DNA of 64,000 bases from Papio anubis (GCF_008728515.1 NC_044983.1:132861139-132925138); one strand, 5' to 3'; positions 12,237 through 23,345 are shown, counted from the stretch's first letter. Notes: generated by a model not told the origin, from the sequence alone. Made by a program: numbers and translations.

Positions 12237-12800
12237 GAAGAAGATGGTTCCAGAGTCCAAGTGATCTCATTGTTCAGGTCCCACCTATGAGTGAGAACAT
12301 GCGGTGTTTGGTTTTCTGTTCTTGCGATAGTTTGCTGAAAATGATGGTTTCTGGTTTCCAGTTGCGGGAAGGGGAACATCATACACCGGGGCCTATCATG
12401 GGGAGGAGGTAGGGGGAGGAATTGCATTGGGAGTTATACCTGATGTAAATGACAAGTTGATGGGTGCAGCACACCAACATGGCACAAGTATACATATGTA
12501 ACAAACCTGCACATTATGCACATGTACCCTAGAACTTAAAGTATAATAATAATTTTTTAAAAAAAAGAAAAAAAAAAAGAAGACGGTTCCAGAGTAATCA
12601 AAGGTTACAGATAGTGAACATATCCTAATGATCGCCAAAGGTTGACCTGATTTTCCTTTATGACCTTGGCTTTTGTTCTACAAATGAAACCTTGTGCCTG
12701 ATTCTGAAGCCGGTTTCTGCCTGGCCTAACCCCATCTCATGCAGAGTAAACCCATGACCTATAACTATCATCATCGAGCTGTCAAATTAGCAAAAGTAAT
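12237..12800 (+). repeat. Dispersed duplication, copy 2, split by an L1 insertion
   Basis: The left stub (12237-12256, 'gaagatggttccagagt') and the right part (12579-12800) together reconstitute the segment at 10971-11197. The stub sequence is repeated after the L1 as its target-site duplication. The divergence from copy 1 is spread evenly. Confidence 0.85.
12257..12578 (+). mobile_element. Short L1 with inverted 5' part (twin-priming structure)
   Basis: Bases 12257-12365 match the end of L1 ORF2 in minus orientation ('cccacctatgagtgagaaca', 'ggtgtttggttttctgttct'). Bases from 12366 match the L1 3'UTR in plus orientation ('ggaaggggaacatcataca', 'gcacaccaacatggcac'), ending in a poly-A with G interruptions. 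The 17-bp target-site duplications, with one mismatch, are at 12240-12256 and 12579-12595. This 5' inversion is the known product of twin priming during L1 integration. The element is non-functional and about 320 bp long. Confidence 0.93.
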
Positions 12801-14155
12801 AAACCCTCTATAGGAATAAAATCTGCCACTTGTTCTCTTGAGAAATTCACTGTGAATGGAGAAGCACTTAGCTAATAACCTTATAAACAAAATTATTCAT
12901 TACTCTTATCTTACATAATTCAATCTGATGTCCCAATTCCCTATGCATTATGCTCTGACAACTGCATTGGAATTACTGTTTGTGCAGTTATAAAAACATT
13001 TCTCTTCATTGACTATGTATTTTTTGCTCTGTAAGCTTCAGGTCATTTTTTTTTTTTTCATCTGTAGCATCTTAATGAGCAAATCTGTTTTCCTTTTTGA
13101 TAGGTTTTGAGGTAATTCTGTGTGTTTTTGCCCATTATGAGTTGTCCAAGGAATGGACAGTGCTACTTTATTACCACTCTGAATTATACTTTTATGAAAA
13201 TAAAATAAAGTAAGATTTGGTCACCTAATTTACAGCTGTGTGTTACCATTCTAGGGAGATGCAAAAAAAAAAAAATGTATTCTTTGTCTTGTTCCTATGC
13301 CCTTTTTGGAGCTCCTTAGGTAATCTAATTAGAAGAAGAGTTTGGGAAGCTATTACTTTAAAATATATCTTCATATAATGAGAAAAATACATTTGAAAAA
13401 AATGCAACAAAATCGTGGTTAGGTCCCTCTCTCCTCCATAAGCCCTAAAGGCACTTGCCCTTCCTCCCCCATCACTGAGATTATTCTTCCCATCGCTTGT
13501 GCTGACACTACTTCCTCCAGCTTTTCTTTTAGTTGGAGGAATTCTTCATGGTTCTGACCCTTGATATTTCTTTTCTTTGTAATGTCTACTGTTGGCTGAA
13601 TAGCTACCTATGGTCTTGGGATGTCATTGATCACCTCTAGGCTGATGGTTTGGAATTTAAAACAATAAAGATGGTACCAAACATTTGTGTATCAGGGCAG
13701 AGGTCTTTACTCAGTGGAAACAGCAAACTGTCCTTCTTCTGAATTCTTCTACCCTTTTATTTCCTTGTAGAAATGGACAAGTCTATTTTAAAATTCCACA
13801 TTTCTTTAATCCTAGAACACTTGAAAATCTATACTTGTTCATTTGTGTTTACAGAGCAGATCACAGGGCAGTAGGATGCTTCAAGAATTCATATAAGGTT
13901 AACTTAAAGAAAGAAAAATGAAATTATAAGTAATTAATTTATGACATAATATTTGAATTCCTCATTCCTAGATCAGATAATGAGACTTCCAGGGTCGGGA
14001 CAAGGTTGATTGCCATAAGATTCTGAGGTTTAAAAAAAAATAATGATAAGATCACTAAAGGACATCTGAAACTGACAATGCATCCACATTGTGGTGAAAC
14101 CTCTGGATAATATCTATATAGTGGGCTTTCTAAAACATAGATCTGAAAATGTCAT
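12801..14155. other. No gene or clear repeat seen
   Basis: AT-rich, apparently unique DNA. The open frame at 13685-13921 shows no domain that I recognise. Confidence 0.5.
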
Positions 14156-14159
14156 TCCA

Positions 14160-14275
14160 GTAAAATGTAAGCACTACAAGGGCAGGGAACTTGCACTAAT
14201 GTATCCTGTGTACCACGAACAGCACCCAGCACATAATAGATCCTTAATAAACATTTGTTGAAAAGTGAATAAATC
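14160..14275 (+). mobile_element. L2 3' end fragment
   Basis: It matches the L2 3' terminal pattern: 'gtaagcactacaagggcagg', 'cacccagcacataatagat', 'taataaacatttgttga'. Confidence 0.75.
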
Positions 14276-14644
14276 CCCTGGCTTAAAAATCCCCTTGCAA
14301 TAGGCTAAGCCCACACTCAACAGCATAGCATGCAAGACACATTCAAATTTTTCTCAACTAATTTGGCAGTGTTATCTCCCTGTACATCATTCCATAATCC
14401 CACATAATCCCAACTAATTTCCAAAGACAATTCATATTTCTCCAAAGTTGCCTTTTTTAAAAAAAATAGATTTGTAGGAAACATATTGTGTTGAATTCAC
14501 TATGTATTTTTTCAAGAAATGAGCTTTACACTCCTTTCTAACTGGGTATATGTAAACGTGGCATATACCACTCTGCCTTTGGAGGTGTTTAGAAATGATG
14601 AGAGAGAACAGAGACATGTAAAATAGAAACAACTACAAGGAAAC

Positions 14645-15345
14645 ACACACACAAATGTGCATGCACACACACACACATGCACACATACCACACACACATA
14701 CATGCACACACACACACATGCACACACACATACATGCACACACACACGCATCCACACATACATGCACACACACATACATGCACACACACACATGCACACA
14801 CACATACATGCACACACACACATGCACACACACATACACATGCACACACACACATACATGCACACACACATGCACACACACATGCACACACATACATGCA
14901 CACACACATACATGCACACACATACATGCACACACACATACATGCACACACACACATACATGCACACACACATGCACACACACATACATGCACACACACA
15001 CACATGCACACACACATACATGCACACACACATACATGCACACACACATGCACACACACATACATGCACACACACACACATACATGCACACACATGCACA
15101 CACACATACATGCACACACACACACATGCACACACACATGCACACACACATACATGTACACACACACACACATCTACACACACACATACATGCACACACA
15201 TATGCACACATACATGAACACACAGACACACATGCAGGAACACACATGCACACACATACACACGTGCACACTCACACATATACATGTACACACATACACA
15301 TGCACACACACATACACACATGTACACACACATGCACACACACAG
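14645..15345 (+). repeat. 700-bp composite satellite of CA, TGCACA and TACATG units
   Basis: About 700 bases are built from (CA)n blocks of 6-14 bases, punctuated by ATGCACA and ATACATGCA. Higher-order units of about 20-30 bases are re-used in varying order, and the right end (about 15160-15345) is less regular. Because T-G-T and A-C-A phasing rarely makes stop codons, very long frames stay open on both strands (for example 14512-15372 minus and 14655-15362 plus). They encode only Cys/Val/Met- or His/Thr-rich low-complexity chains. I regard all of them as spurious. Confidence 0.97.
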
Positions 15346-15839
15346 CAGAAAAGGGGCCATAAAGAGCAACATAATGGACTGTAATGTCTAAGAAATGCTT
15401 CCTCGAGGAAGTCACAAAACCAGAAAAATGGAGAATCGTTTTGTACATAGATACAGAAGTAGAGCTAGCTACACAATTTGTGGGATCCTGCCAAATAAAA
15501 ATGCAGGTCCCCTTGCTCAAAAAGCAGAAAAAATTTCTAATTAAGGTACTAAAATACAAAGTTCTTTTCTGTCTTCCACACTTTCTTTCTTTTTTTTGTC
15601 TCTCAAAGTATCTTTTTTTTTCTTTTTTTTTTTTTTATTATACTTTAAGTTCTAGGGTACATGTGCACAATGTACAGGTTTGTTACATATGTATACATGT
15701 GCCACATTGGTGTGCTACACCCATTAACTCGGCATTTACATTAGTTATATCTCCTAATGCTATCACTCCCCGTCCTCCCATCCCAGGACAGACCCCAGTG
15801 TGTGATGTTCCCTTTCCTGTGTCCCAGTGTTCTCATTGT

Positions 15840-18800
15840 TCAATTCCCACCTATGAGTGAGAACATGCGGTGTTTGGTTTTTTGTCCTTGTGATAGTTTG
15901 CGGTGTTTGGTTTTTTGTCCTTGTGATAGTTTGCTGAAAATGATGGGTTCCAGCTTCATCCATGTCCCTACAAAAGACATGAACTCATCCTTCTTTATGG
16001 CTGCATAGTATTCCATGGTGTATATGTGCCACATTTTCTTAATCTACTTTATCATTGATGGACTTCTGGGTTGGTTCCAAGTCTTTGCTATTGTGAATAG
16101 TGCCACAATAAACATACGTGTGCATGTGTCTTTATAGCAGCATGATTTATAATCCTTTGGGTATATACTCAGTAATGGGATGGCTGGATCAAATGGTATT
16201 TCTAGTTCTAGATTCATGAGGAATCGCCACACTGTCTTCCACAATGGTTGAACTAGTTTACGGCCCCATCATAGTGTAAAAGTGTTCCTATTTCTCCACA
16301 TCCTCTCAGGACCTGTTGTTTCCTGACTTTTTAATGATCGCCATTCTAACTGGTGTGAGATGGTATCTCACTGTGGTTTTGATTTGCATTTCTCTGATGG
16401 CCGTGATGATGAGCATTTTTTTCCATGTATCTGATGGCTGACTAAATGTCTTCTTTTGAAAAGTGTCTGTTCATATCCTTTGCCTACTTTTTGATGGGGT
16501 TGTTTTTTTTCTTGTAAGTTTGTTTGAGTTCTTTGTATATTCTGGATATTAGCCCTTTGTCAGATAAGCAGATGGCAAAAAATTTCTCCCATTCTGTAGG
16601 TTGCCTGTTCACTCTGATGGTAGTTTCTTTTGCTGTGCAGAAGCTCTTTAGTTTAATTAGATCCCATTTGTAAATTTTGGCTTTTGTTGCCATTGCTTTT
16701 GGTGTTTTAGACATGAAGTCCTTGCCCATGCCTATGTCCTGAATGGTATTGTCTAGGTGTTCTACTAGGGTGTTTATGGTTTTAGGTCTAACATTTAAGT
16801 CTTTAATCCATCTTGAATTAATTTTTATATAAGGTGTAAGGAAGGGATCCAGTTTCAACTTTCTACATATGGCTAGCCAGTTTTCCCAACATCATTTATT
16901 AAATAGGAAATCCTTTTGCCATTTCTTGTTTTTGTCAGGTTTGTCAAAGATCAGATGGTTGTAGATGTGTGGTATTATTTCTGGGGACTCTGTTCTGTTC
17001 CATTGGTCTATATCTCTGTTTTGGTACCAGTACCATGCTGTTTTGGTTACTGTAGCCTTGTAGTATAGTTTGAAGTCAGGTAGCACAATGCCTCCAGCTT
17101 TGTTCTTTTGGCTTAGGATTGTCTTGGCAATGTGGGCTCTTTTTCAGTTCCCTATGAACTTTAAAGTAGTTTTTCCAATTCTATGAAGAAAGTCATTGGT
17201 AGCTTGATGGGGATGGCATTGAATCTATAAATTACCTTGGGCAGTATGGCCATTTTCACAATATTGATTCTTCCTATCCATGAGCATGGAATATTCTTCC
17301 ATTTGTTTGTGTCCTCTTTTATTTCATTGAGCAGTGGTTTATAGTTCTCCTTGAAGAGGTCCTTCACATCCCTTGTAAGTTGGATTCCTAGGTACTTTAT
17401 TCTCTTTGAAGCAATTGTGAATAAGAGTTCACTCATGATTTGGCTCTCTGTTTGTCTGTTATTGGTGTATAAGAATGCTTGTGATTTTTGCACATTGATT
17501 TTGTATCCTGAGGCTTTGCTGAAGTTGCTTATCAGCTTAAGGAGATTTTGGGCTGAGATGATGGGGTTTTCTAAATATACAATCAGGTTATCTGCAAACA
17601 GGGACAATTTGACTTCCTTTTTTCCTAATTGAATATCTTTTATTTCTTTCTCCTGCCTGATTGCCCTGGCCAGAACTTCTAATACTACATTGAATAGGAG
17701 TGGTGAGAGAGGGCATCCCTGTCTTCTGCCAGTTTTCAAAGGAAATGCTTCCAGTTTTTGCCCATTCCGTATGATATTGGCTGTGGGTTTGTCACACATA
17801 GCTCTTATTATTTTGAGATACGTCCCATCAATACCGAATTTATTGAGAGTTTTTAGCATGAAGGGCTATTGAATTTTGTCAAAGGCCTTTTCTGCAACTA
17901 TTGAGATAATCATGTGGTTTTTGTCTTTGGTTCCATTTATATGATAGATTATGTTTATTTATTTGCTTATGTTGAACCAGCCTTGCATTCCAGGGAGGAA
18001 GGCCAGTTGATCATGGTGGATAAGGTTACTGATGTGCTGCTGGATTTGGTTTGCCAGTATTTTATTGAGGATTTTTGCATCGATGTTCATCAAGGATATT
18101 GGCCTAAAATTCTCTTTTTTTTGTTGTGTCTCTGCCAGGCTTTGGTATAAGGATGATGCCTGCCTCATAAAATGAGTTAGGGAGGATTCCCTCTATTAAT
18201 TGGAATAGTTTCAGAAGGAATGGTACCAGCTCCTCCTTCTACCTCTGGTAGAATTTGGCTGTGACTCCATCTGGTCCTGGATTTTTTTGGTTGGTAGGCT
18301 ATTAATTATTGCCTCTTTTTCAGAGCCTGTTATTGGTCTATTCAGGGATTCACCTTCTTCCTAGTTTAGTATTGGGAGGGTGTATGTGTCCAAGAATTTG
18401 TCCATTTCTTCTAGATTTTCTATTTGAGTAGAGGTGTTTATAGTATTCTCTGATGATAGTTTGTATTTCTGTGGGATCAGTGGAGATATCCCCTTTTTCA
18501 TTTTTTATTGTGCCTATTTGATTCATCTCTCTTTTCTTCTTTATTAGTCTTGCTAGCAGTCTATCAATTTTGTTGATCTTTTTGAAAAACCAGCTTCTAG
18601 ATTCATTGATTTTTTGAAGGGTTTTTTGTGTCTCTATCTCTTTCAGTTTTACTCTGATCTTAGTTATTTCTTGCCTTCTGCCAGCTTTTGAATGTATTCG
18701 CTCTTGCTTCTCTAGTTCTTTTAATTGTGATGTTAGGGTGTCAATTTTAGATCTTTCCTGCTTTCTCTTGTGGGCATTTAGTGCTCTAAATTTCCCTCTA

Positions 18801-19680
18801 CATACTGCTTTAAATGTGTCCCAGAGATTCTGGTATGTTTTATCTTTGTTCTCATTGGTTTCAAAGAACATTTTTATTTCTGCCTTCATTTTGTTATGTA
18901 CCCAGTAGTCATTCAGGAGCAGGTTTTTCAGTTTCCATGTAGTTGAGTGGTTTTGAGTTTTTTAATCCTAAGTTCTAGTTTGATTGTGCTGTGGTCTGAG
19001 AGACAGTTTGTTATAATTTCTGTTCTTTTACATTTGCTGAAGAGTGCTTTACTTCCAACTATGTGGTCAGTTTTGGAATCAGTGTGATGTGGTCCTAAGA
19101 AGAATGTATATTCTGTTGATTTGGGGTACAGAGTTCTGTAGATGTCTATTAGGTGCTCTTGGTGCAGAGCTGAGTTCAATTCCTGGATATCCTTTTTAAC
19201 TTTCTTCCTTGTTTATCTGTCTAATGTTGACAGTTGGGTGTTGAAGTCTCCCATTATTATTGTATGGGAGTCTAAGTCTCTTTGTAAGTCTCTAAGGACT
19301 TGCTTTATGAATCTGGGTGCTCCTGTATTGGGTGCATATATATTTAGGATAGTTAGCTCTTCCTGTTGAATTGATCCCTTTACCATTATGTAATAGTCCT
19401 CTTTGTCTCTTTTGATCTTTGTTGGTTTAAAGTCTCTTTTATCAGAGACTAGGATTGCCAGCCCTGCTTTTTTTTGTTTTCCATTTGCTTGTTAGATCTT
19501 CCTCTATCCCTTTATTTTGAACCTATGTGTGTCGCTGCACATGAGATGGGTCCCCTGAATGCAGCACACTGATGGGTCTTGACTCTTTATCCAATTTGCC
19601 AGTCTGTGTCTTTTAATTGGACCATTTAGTCCATTTACATTTAAGGTTAATATTGTTATGTGTGAATTTGATCCTGTTAT
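15840..19680 (-). pseudogene. L1 ORF2 (endonuclease-reverse transcriptase), inactivated
   Basis: ORF2 normally encodes the endonuclease and reverse transcriptase that carry out target-primed reverse transcription. Here the start position reads ATA-ACA (19675-19680) where the family has ATG-ACA, apparently after a 3-nt loss. The endonuclease keeps its GDFN and SDH motifs, but the conserved Glu of QETHL is Gly (codon at 19552-19554). In the reverse transcriptase the Asp of IDAEKAF is Val (17896-17898), a TAG follows at 17866-17868, and the FADD box reads FADN (Asn codon 17587-17589). Surviving open pieces include 18350-18889, 17161-17859 (RT fingers/palm), 16892-17086 and 16484-16858. The C-terminus 'IFSLIGGN'-type ending is kept (reads MFSLIGGN) and stops at 15840-15842. 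An 11-codon direct duplication lies just before it. Confidence 0.95.
15867..15932 (-). repeat. 33-bp perfect tandem duplication in ORF2 C-terminus
   Basis: Two identical 33-base units (15867-15899, 15900-15932) begin at 'gcggtgtttggtttttt'. In the L1 frame this repeats 11 residues (KLSQGQKTKHR) without breaking the frame. Confidence 0.98.
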
Positions 19681-19704
19681 GATGTTAGCTGGTTATTTTG
19701 CTCA

Positions 19705-20751
19705 TTAGATGATGCAGTTTCTTTCTAGCATCGATAGTCTTTGCAGTTTGGCATATTTTTGCAGTGGCTGGTACTGGTTGTTCCTTTCCATGTTTAGTGC
19801 TTCCTTCAGGAGCTCTTGTAGGGCAGGCATGGTGGTGACAAGATCTCTCAGCATTTGCTTGTCTGTAAAGGATTTTATTTCTTCTTCACTTATGAAGCTT
19901 AGTTTGGCTGGATATGAGATTCTGGGTTGAAAATTCTTTTCTTTAAGAATGTTGAATATTGGCCCCCACTCTCTTCTGGCTTGTAGAGTTTCTGCTGAGA
20001 GATCCGCTGTTAGTTGGAGGGGCTACCCTTTGTGGGTAACATGACTTTTCTCTCTGGCTGCCCTTAACATTTTTTCCTTCATTTCAACTTTGGTGAATCT
20101 GACAATTATGTACCTTGCAGTTGCTCTTCTTGAGGAATATCTTTGTGGTGTTCTCTGTATTTCTTGAATTTGAATGTTGGCCTGCCTTGCTAGGTTGGGT
20201 ACATTCTCCTGGATAATATCCTGAAGAGTGTTTTCCAAGTTGGTTCCATTCTCCCTGTCACTTTCAGGTACACCAATCAGACATCGATTTGGTCTTTTCA
20301 CATAGTCCCATATTTCTTGGAGGCTTTGTTCATTTCTTTTTACCCTTTTTTCTCTAAACTTCTCATTTCATTTCATTCATTTGATCTTCAATCACTGATA
20401 CCCTTTCTTCCAGTTGATTGAATAGGCTACTGAAGCTTGTGCATTTGTCATGTAGTTCTCGTCCAATTGTTTTCAGCTCCATCGGGTCATTTAAGGACTT
20501 CTCTACACTGGTTATTCTAGTTAGCCATTCATCTAATCTTTTTTCAAGGTTTTTAGGTTCTTTGTGATGGGTTTGAACTTCCTCCTTTAGCTCGGAGAAG
20601 TTTGATCATCTGAAGCCTTCTTCTCTCAACTGTCAAAGTCATTCTCTGTCCAGCTTTGTTCCATTGCTGGTGAGGAGCTGTGTTCCCTTGGAGGGGGAGA
20701 GGCACTCTGAATTTTAGAATTTTCAGCTTTTCTGCTCTGCTTTTTCCCCAT
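19705..20751 (-). pseudogene. L1 ORF1 (RNA-binding protein), inactivated
   Basis: ORF1 encodes the trimeric nucleic-acid-binding chaperone of the L1 ribonucleoprotein. The ATG is at 20749-20751 and begins MGKKQSRKAENSK, as expected for L1PA. After 41 codons a 1-nt loss shifts the frame to a TGA at 20626-20628. The RRM and C-terminal domain remain readable (20023-20301, with 'NRCLIGVPE' and 'ARYIIVRFTKVEMKEKMLRA'), then a nonsense TAG follows HKG. The final part (19707-19930) can be read to a TAA at 19705-19707 and includes about 14 codons beyond the usual young-human stop. The gap to ORF2 is only 24 nt. This is clearly a decayed copy. Confidence 0.93.
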
Positions 20752-21779
20752 CTTTGTGGTTTTATCTACCTTCGGTCTTTGATGATGGTGACATACAGAT
20801 GGGGTTTTGGTGTGGATGTCCTTTCTGTTTGTTAGTTTTCCCTCTAACAATCAGGACCCTCAGCTGCAAGTCTGTTAGAGTTTGCTTGAAGTCCACTCCA
20901 GACCCTGTTTGCCTGAGTATCAGCAGCGGAGGCTTCAGAACAGTGAATATTGCTGAACAGCAAATGTTGCTGCCTGATCCTTCCTCTGGAAGCTTCATCT
21001 CAGAGGGGTACCCAGCCGTGTGGGGTGTCAGTCTGCCCCTACTTGGGGGTGCCTCCCAATTAGGCTACTTGGGGGTCAGGGATCCACTTGAGGGGGCAGT
21101 CTGTCTGTTTTCAGATCTCAAACTCCATGCTGGGACAACCACTACTTTCTTCAAAGCTGTCAGACAGGGTCATTTAAGTCTGCAGAGGTTTCTGCTGCCT
21201 TTTGTTTGTCTATGCCCTGCCCCCAGAGGTGGAGTCTACAGAGGCAAGCAGACCTCCTTGAGCTGTGGTGAGCTCCACCCAGTTCGAACTTCCCAGCTGT
21301 TTTGTTTACCTACTCAAGTCTCAGCAATGGTGGGCGTCCCTCTCCCAGCCTCACTGTCATCTTGCAGTTCAATCTCAGATTGCTGTGCTAGCAATGAGTG
21401 AGGCTCCATGGGCGTGGGACCCTCCGAGCCAGGTGCGGGATATAATCTCTTGGTGTGCCATTTGCTAAGACCATTGGAAAAGCGCAGTATTTGGGTGGGA
21501 GTGATCCAATTTTCCAGGTGCCGTCTGTCACAGCTTCCCTTGCCTAGAGGGAATTCCCTGACCCCTTGTGCTTCCCAGATGAGGCAATTCCTCACCCTGC
21601 TTCAGCTCATGCTCGGTGGGGTGCACCCACTGTCCTGCACCCAGTCCGACAAGCCCCAGTGAGATGAACCCAGTACCTCAGTTGGAAATGCAGAAATCAC
21701 CTGTCTTCTGTATTGCTCACTCTGGGAGCTGTAGACTGGAGCAACTGTTCCTATTCAGCCATCTTGGAACCACACCCCT
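20752..21779 (-). promoter_or_regulatory. L1 5'UTR with internal promoter and YY1-type site
   Basis: The roughly 1.03-kb GC-richer leader of the L1 reads toward lower coordinates. The conserved 5'-terminal YY1 site survives as 'gccatcttg' on the plus strand (21758-21766). In primates this region also holds an antisense promoter and the short antisense ORF0. Plus-strand frames at 21265-21468 and 20754-21401 overlie that area, but I cannot verify ORF0 identity. At about 120 nt longer than the young human 5'UTR, it may keep the segment deleted from the youngest human L1s. Confidence 0.85.
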
Positions 21780-21792
21780 ACAGTTTCTTTCT

Positions 21793-23200
21793 CAACTTGG
21801 TTTGTTATAGTATTTTTATTTACTATGTAATGCCATTCTAGCTAAAGAAAAATTAACATTTTTAATTATTAGCATATATTATTGCATCTTCATGTTGTAC
21901 AAGTTTAACTGTAAATAAGAGAACATTTAATTCACAAAAATATCATCAAAATTACACAATTTGTATTCCATCATTGGTACAGGTATGTGCATTTAGCTTT
22001 TACAATGTAAATACTGTTTAAAGCTAACTCAGTGGTTTTTATTTCACTTCTTGAAAAATGCACATGCTACCAGCACTCTCTACCTTCAACTTACTGATGA
22101 GTAACAAAGAAAAGAAAAGTAAATATGTTATTCTATTTTTCCCTTTCCTCTACACCATCATTTCCAGTAAGTTCTACTTCTAAAGGAAACTGGGGCCTCT
22201 CAGGGTTCCTTGCACCCCTTCTCAGTCACAGATGTGCTGCTTTTCTACACACTTGGAGTCTTGCTGAATCCCCATGCATCCTGTCCATCAGAACACTGTG
22301 CCCATGAAGCCTCAGAATGACCCCATATGCCTATGGGGCCTCACAGACATGCATGTTACACATACCTCCTCGGCTCACATGAATACTCCATTGTTCCTCC
22401 AAATTTCCCTTTCAAAACACAAGCTCAAAGATACAACTATTTAAAATTTCATAATGGGTGACAGTAGAGAATTAAACAAAGGTTGCCTTCTTTCTGAATG
22501 TAGGACCCATTGCTAATGCACCATTGCCGCCAGCTCTGACATGAAGCAAAAGAGAGTAGGGCACGCTGGGGAAAGTTACTTCATCTAGGATGGTTAGAGC
22601 ACACAGCGTAAGAATAGTTCTGTGAGACGTGAGATGAAAAGTATCTTAAGACATGCCACCAAGTCACTAATGGCATCTAGGACTCTCTTCAGCCCTAGAT
22701 ACACTTTTCTGTAGAATTTTAAAATTTTGATTGTTTTCCCTTTGAAAGATGTATTCTAACTTCTATGGGAATATGCTATCCTGCTTTCCACCTTAACCTT
22801 CTGAAATGTTTGTTGACCTATATTCTGCCCAGGCAATCTCAGTCACTTGTTATTTCTATTGTGATCAAACCTAGATAGTCAGCTCAGATTTCATGCTAAA
22901 GCACCAATTCTTCAGGTCACCTACTGGACATGTCTCACAAGTATCTCAAATCATCTGTCTTTACCAGACCATCCGCTTCCCAGGGTGCCCCTTCTCAGGA
23001 TCCAGTTCTTTACTCTTGAAATCTAAGAATCTTTTCTTTTTTAAAAAAAAAAAAAATCACTCTATTGAACTGCTGGCACAGTCAAAATAATCTTTAAATG
23101 TCTACATGTGTCATCTCAATGTCTACCTCCCCAGTTTAAGTTTAGGTTGTACTGTCTTTTGTTTTTATCTGGAACCTTCTTTCTTCCTTCAATTCATGCT
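21793..23200. other. No gene or clear repeat seen
   Basis: Apparently unique AT-rich DNA downstream of the L1 5' end. There is a 14-base poly-A near 23042-23055. Confidence 0.5.
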
Positions 23201-23204
23201 TTAC

Positions 23205-23345
23205 ACAGGGGTTAGAGGGTCATTATAAAGCCAAATCTGATCACATCACTCACCTCTTAAAATTTCTTTAATGCCTTGCAAGGTCCTAAGATGAAATCCA
23301 AATTTCACAAACTGTTTAAAAGACCAGCATTATCCAGGCTTGAAA
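23205..23345. mobile_element. L2-like internal fragment
   Basis: 'aaatctgatcacatcactca' and 'gtcctaagatgaaatccaaa' match the common L2-type 'AAATCTGATCATGTCACTC...AGGATAAAATCCAAA' wording. Strand is left open. Confidence 0.45.

Larger units (their letters stand above)
15612..21779 (-). mobile_element. Near-full-length LINE-1 (L1PA-type)
   Basis: An essentially complete L1 of about 6.17 kb in minus orientation. The poly-A tail reads as T at 15612-15636. The 3'UTR, ORF2, ORF1 and a roughly 1.03-kb 5'UTR follow, ending with the family's 5' terminus just after the YY1-type 'ccaagatggc' motif. Protein fragments are strongly like primate L1, so this is an L1PA lineage element and not an ancient L1M. 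ORF1 runs 14 codons past the position where young human L1 stops, and the 5'UTR is longer than the young human one, so an older L1PA subfamily is likely. Frameshifts, nonsense codons and catalytic substitutions mean it cannot be autonomous. A candidate imperfect target-site duplication is 'cactttctttct' (15579-15590) against 'cagtttctttct' (21781-21792). Confidence 0.97.

Noticed and set aside
14645..15345. CRISPR-like array
   Set aside because: Units are low-complexity CA-based with no unique spacers, and the host is a primate.
14512..15372. Very long open frames (up to 286 codons) on both strands, Cys/Val- or His/Thr-rich
   Set aside because: They are produced by the CA/TG satellite, which contains almost no stop codons in any frame. 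They are low complexity only.
15384..15860. 158-codon plus-strand frame
   Set aside because: It runs from flank into the antisense strand of the L1 3'UTR and ORF2 end, so it is an artefact.
20754..21401. 215-codon plus-strand frame as a host gene
   Set aside because: It lies wholly in the L1 5'UTR and start of ORF1, antisense. It may overlap the ORF0 area but is not a host gene.
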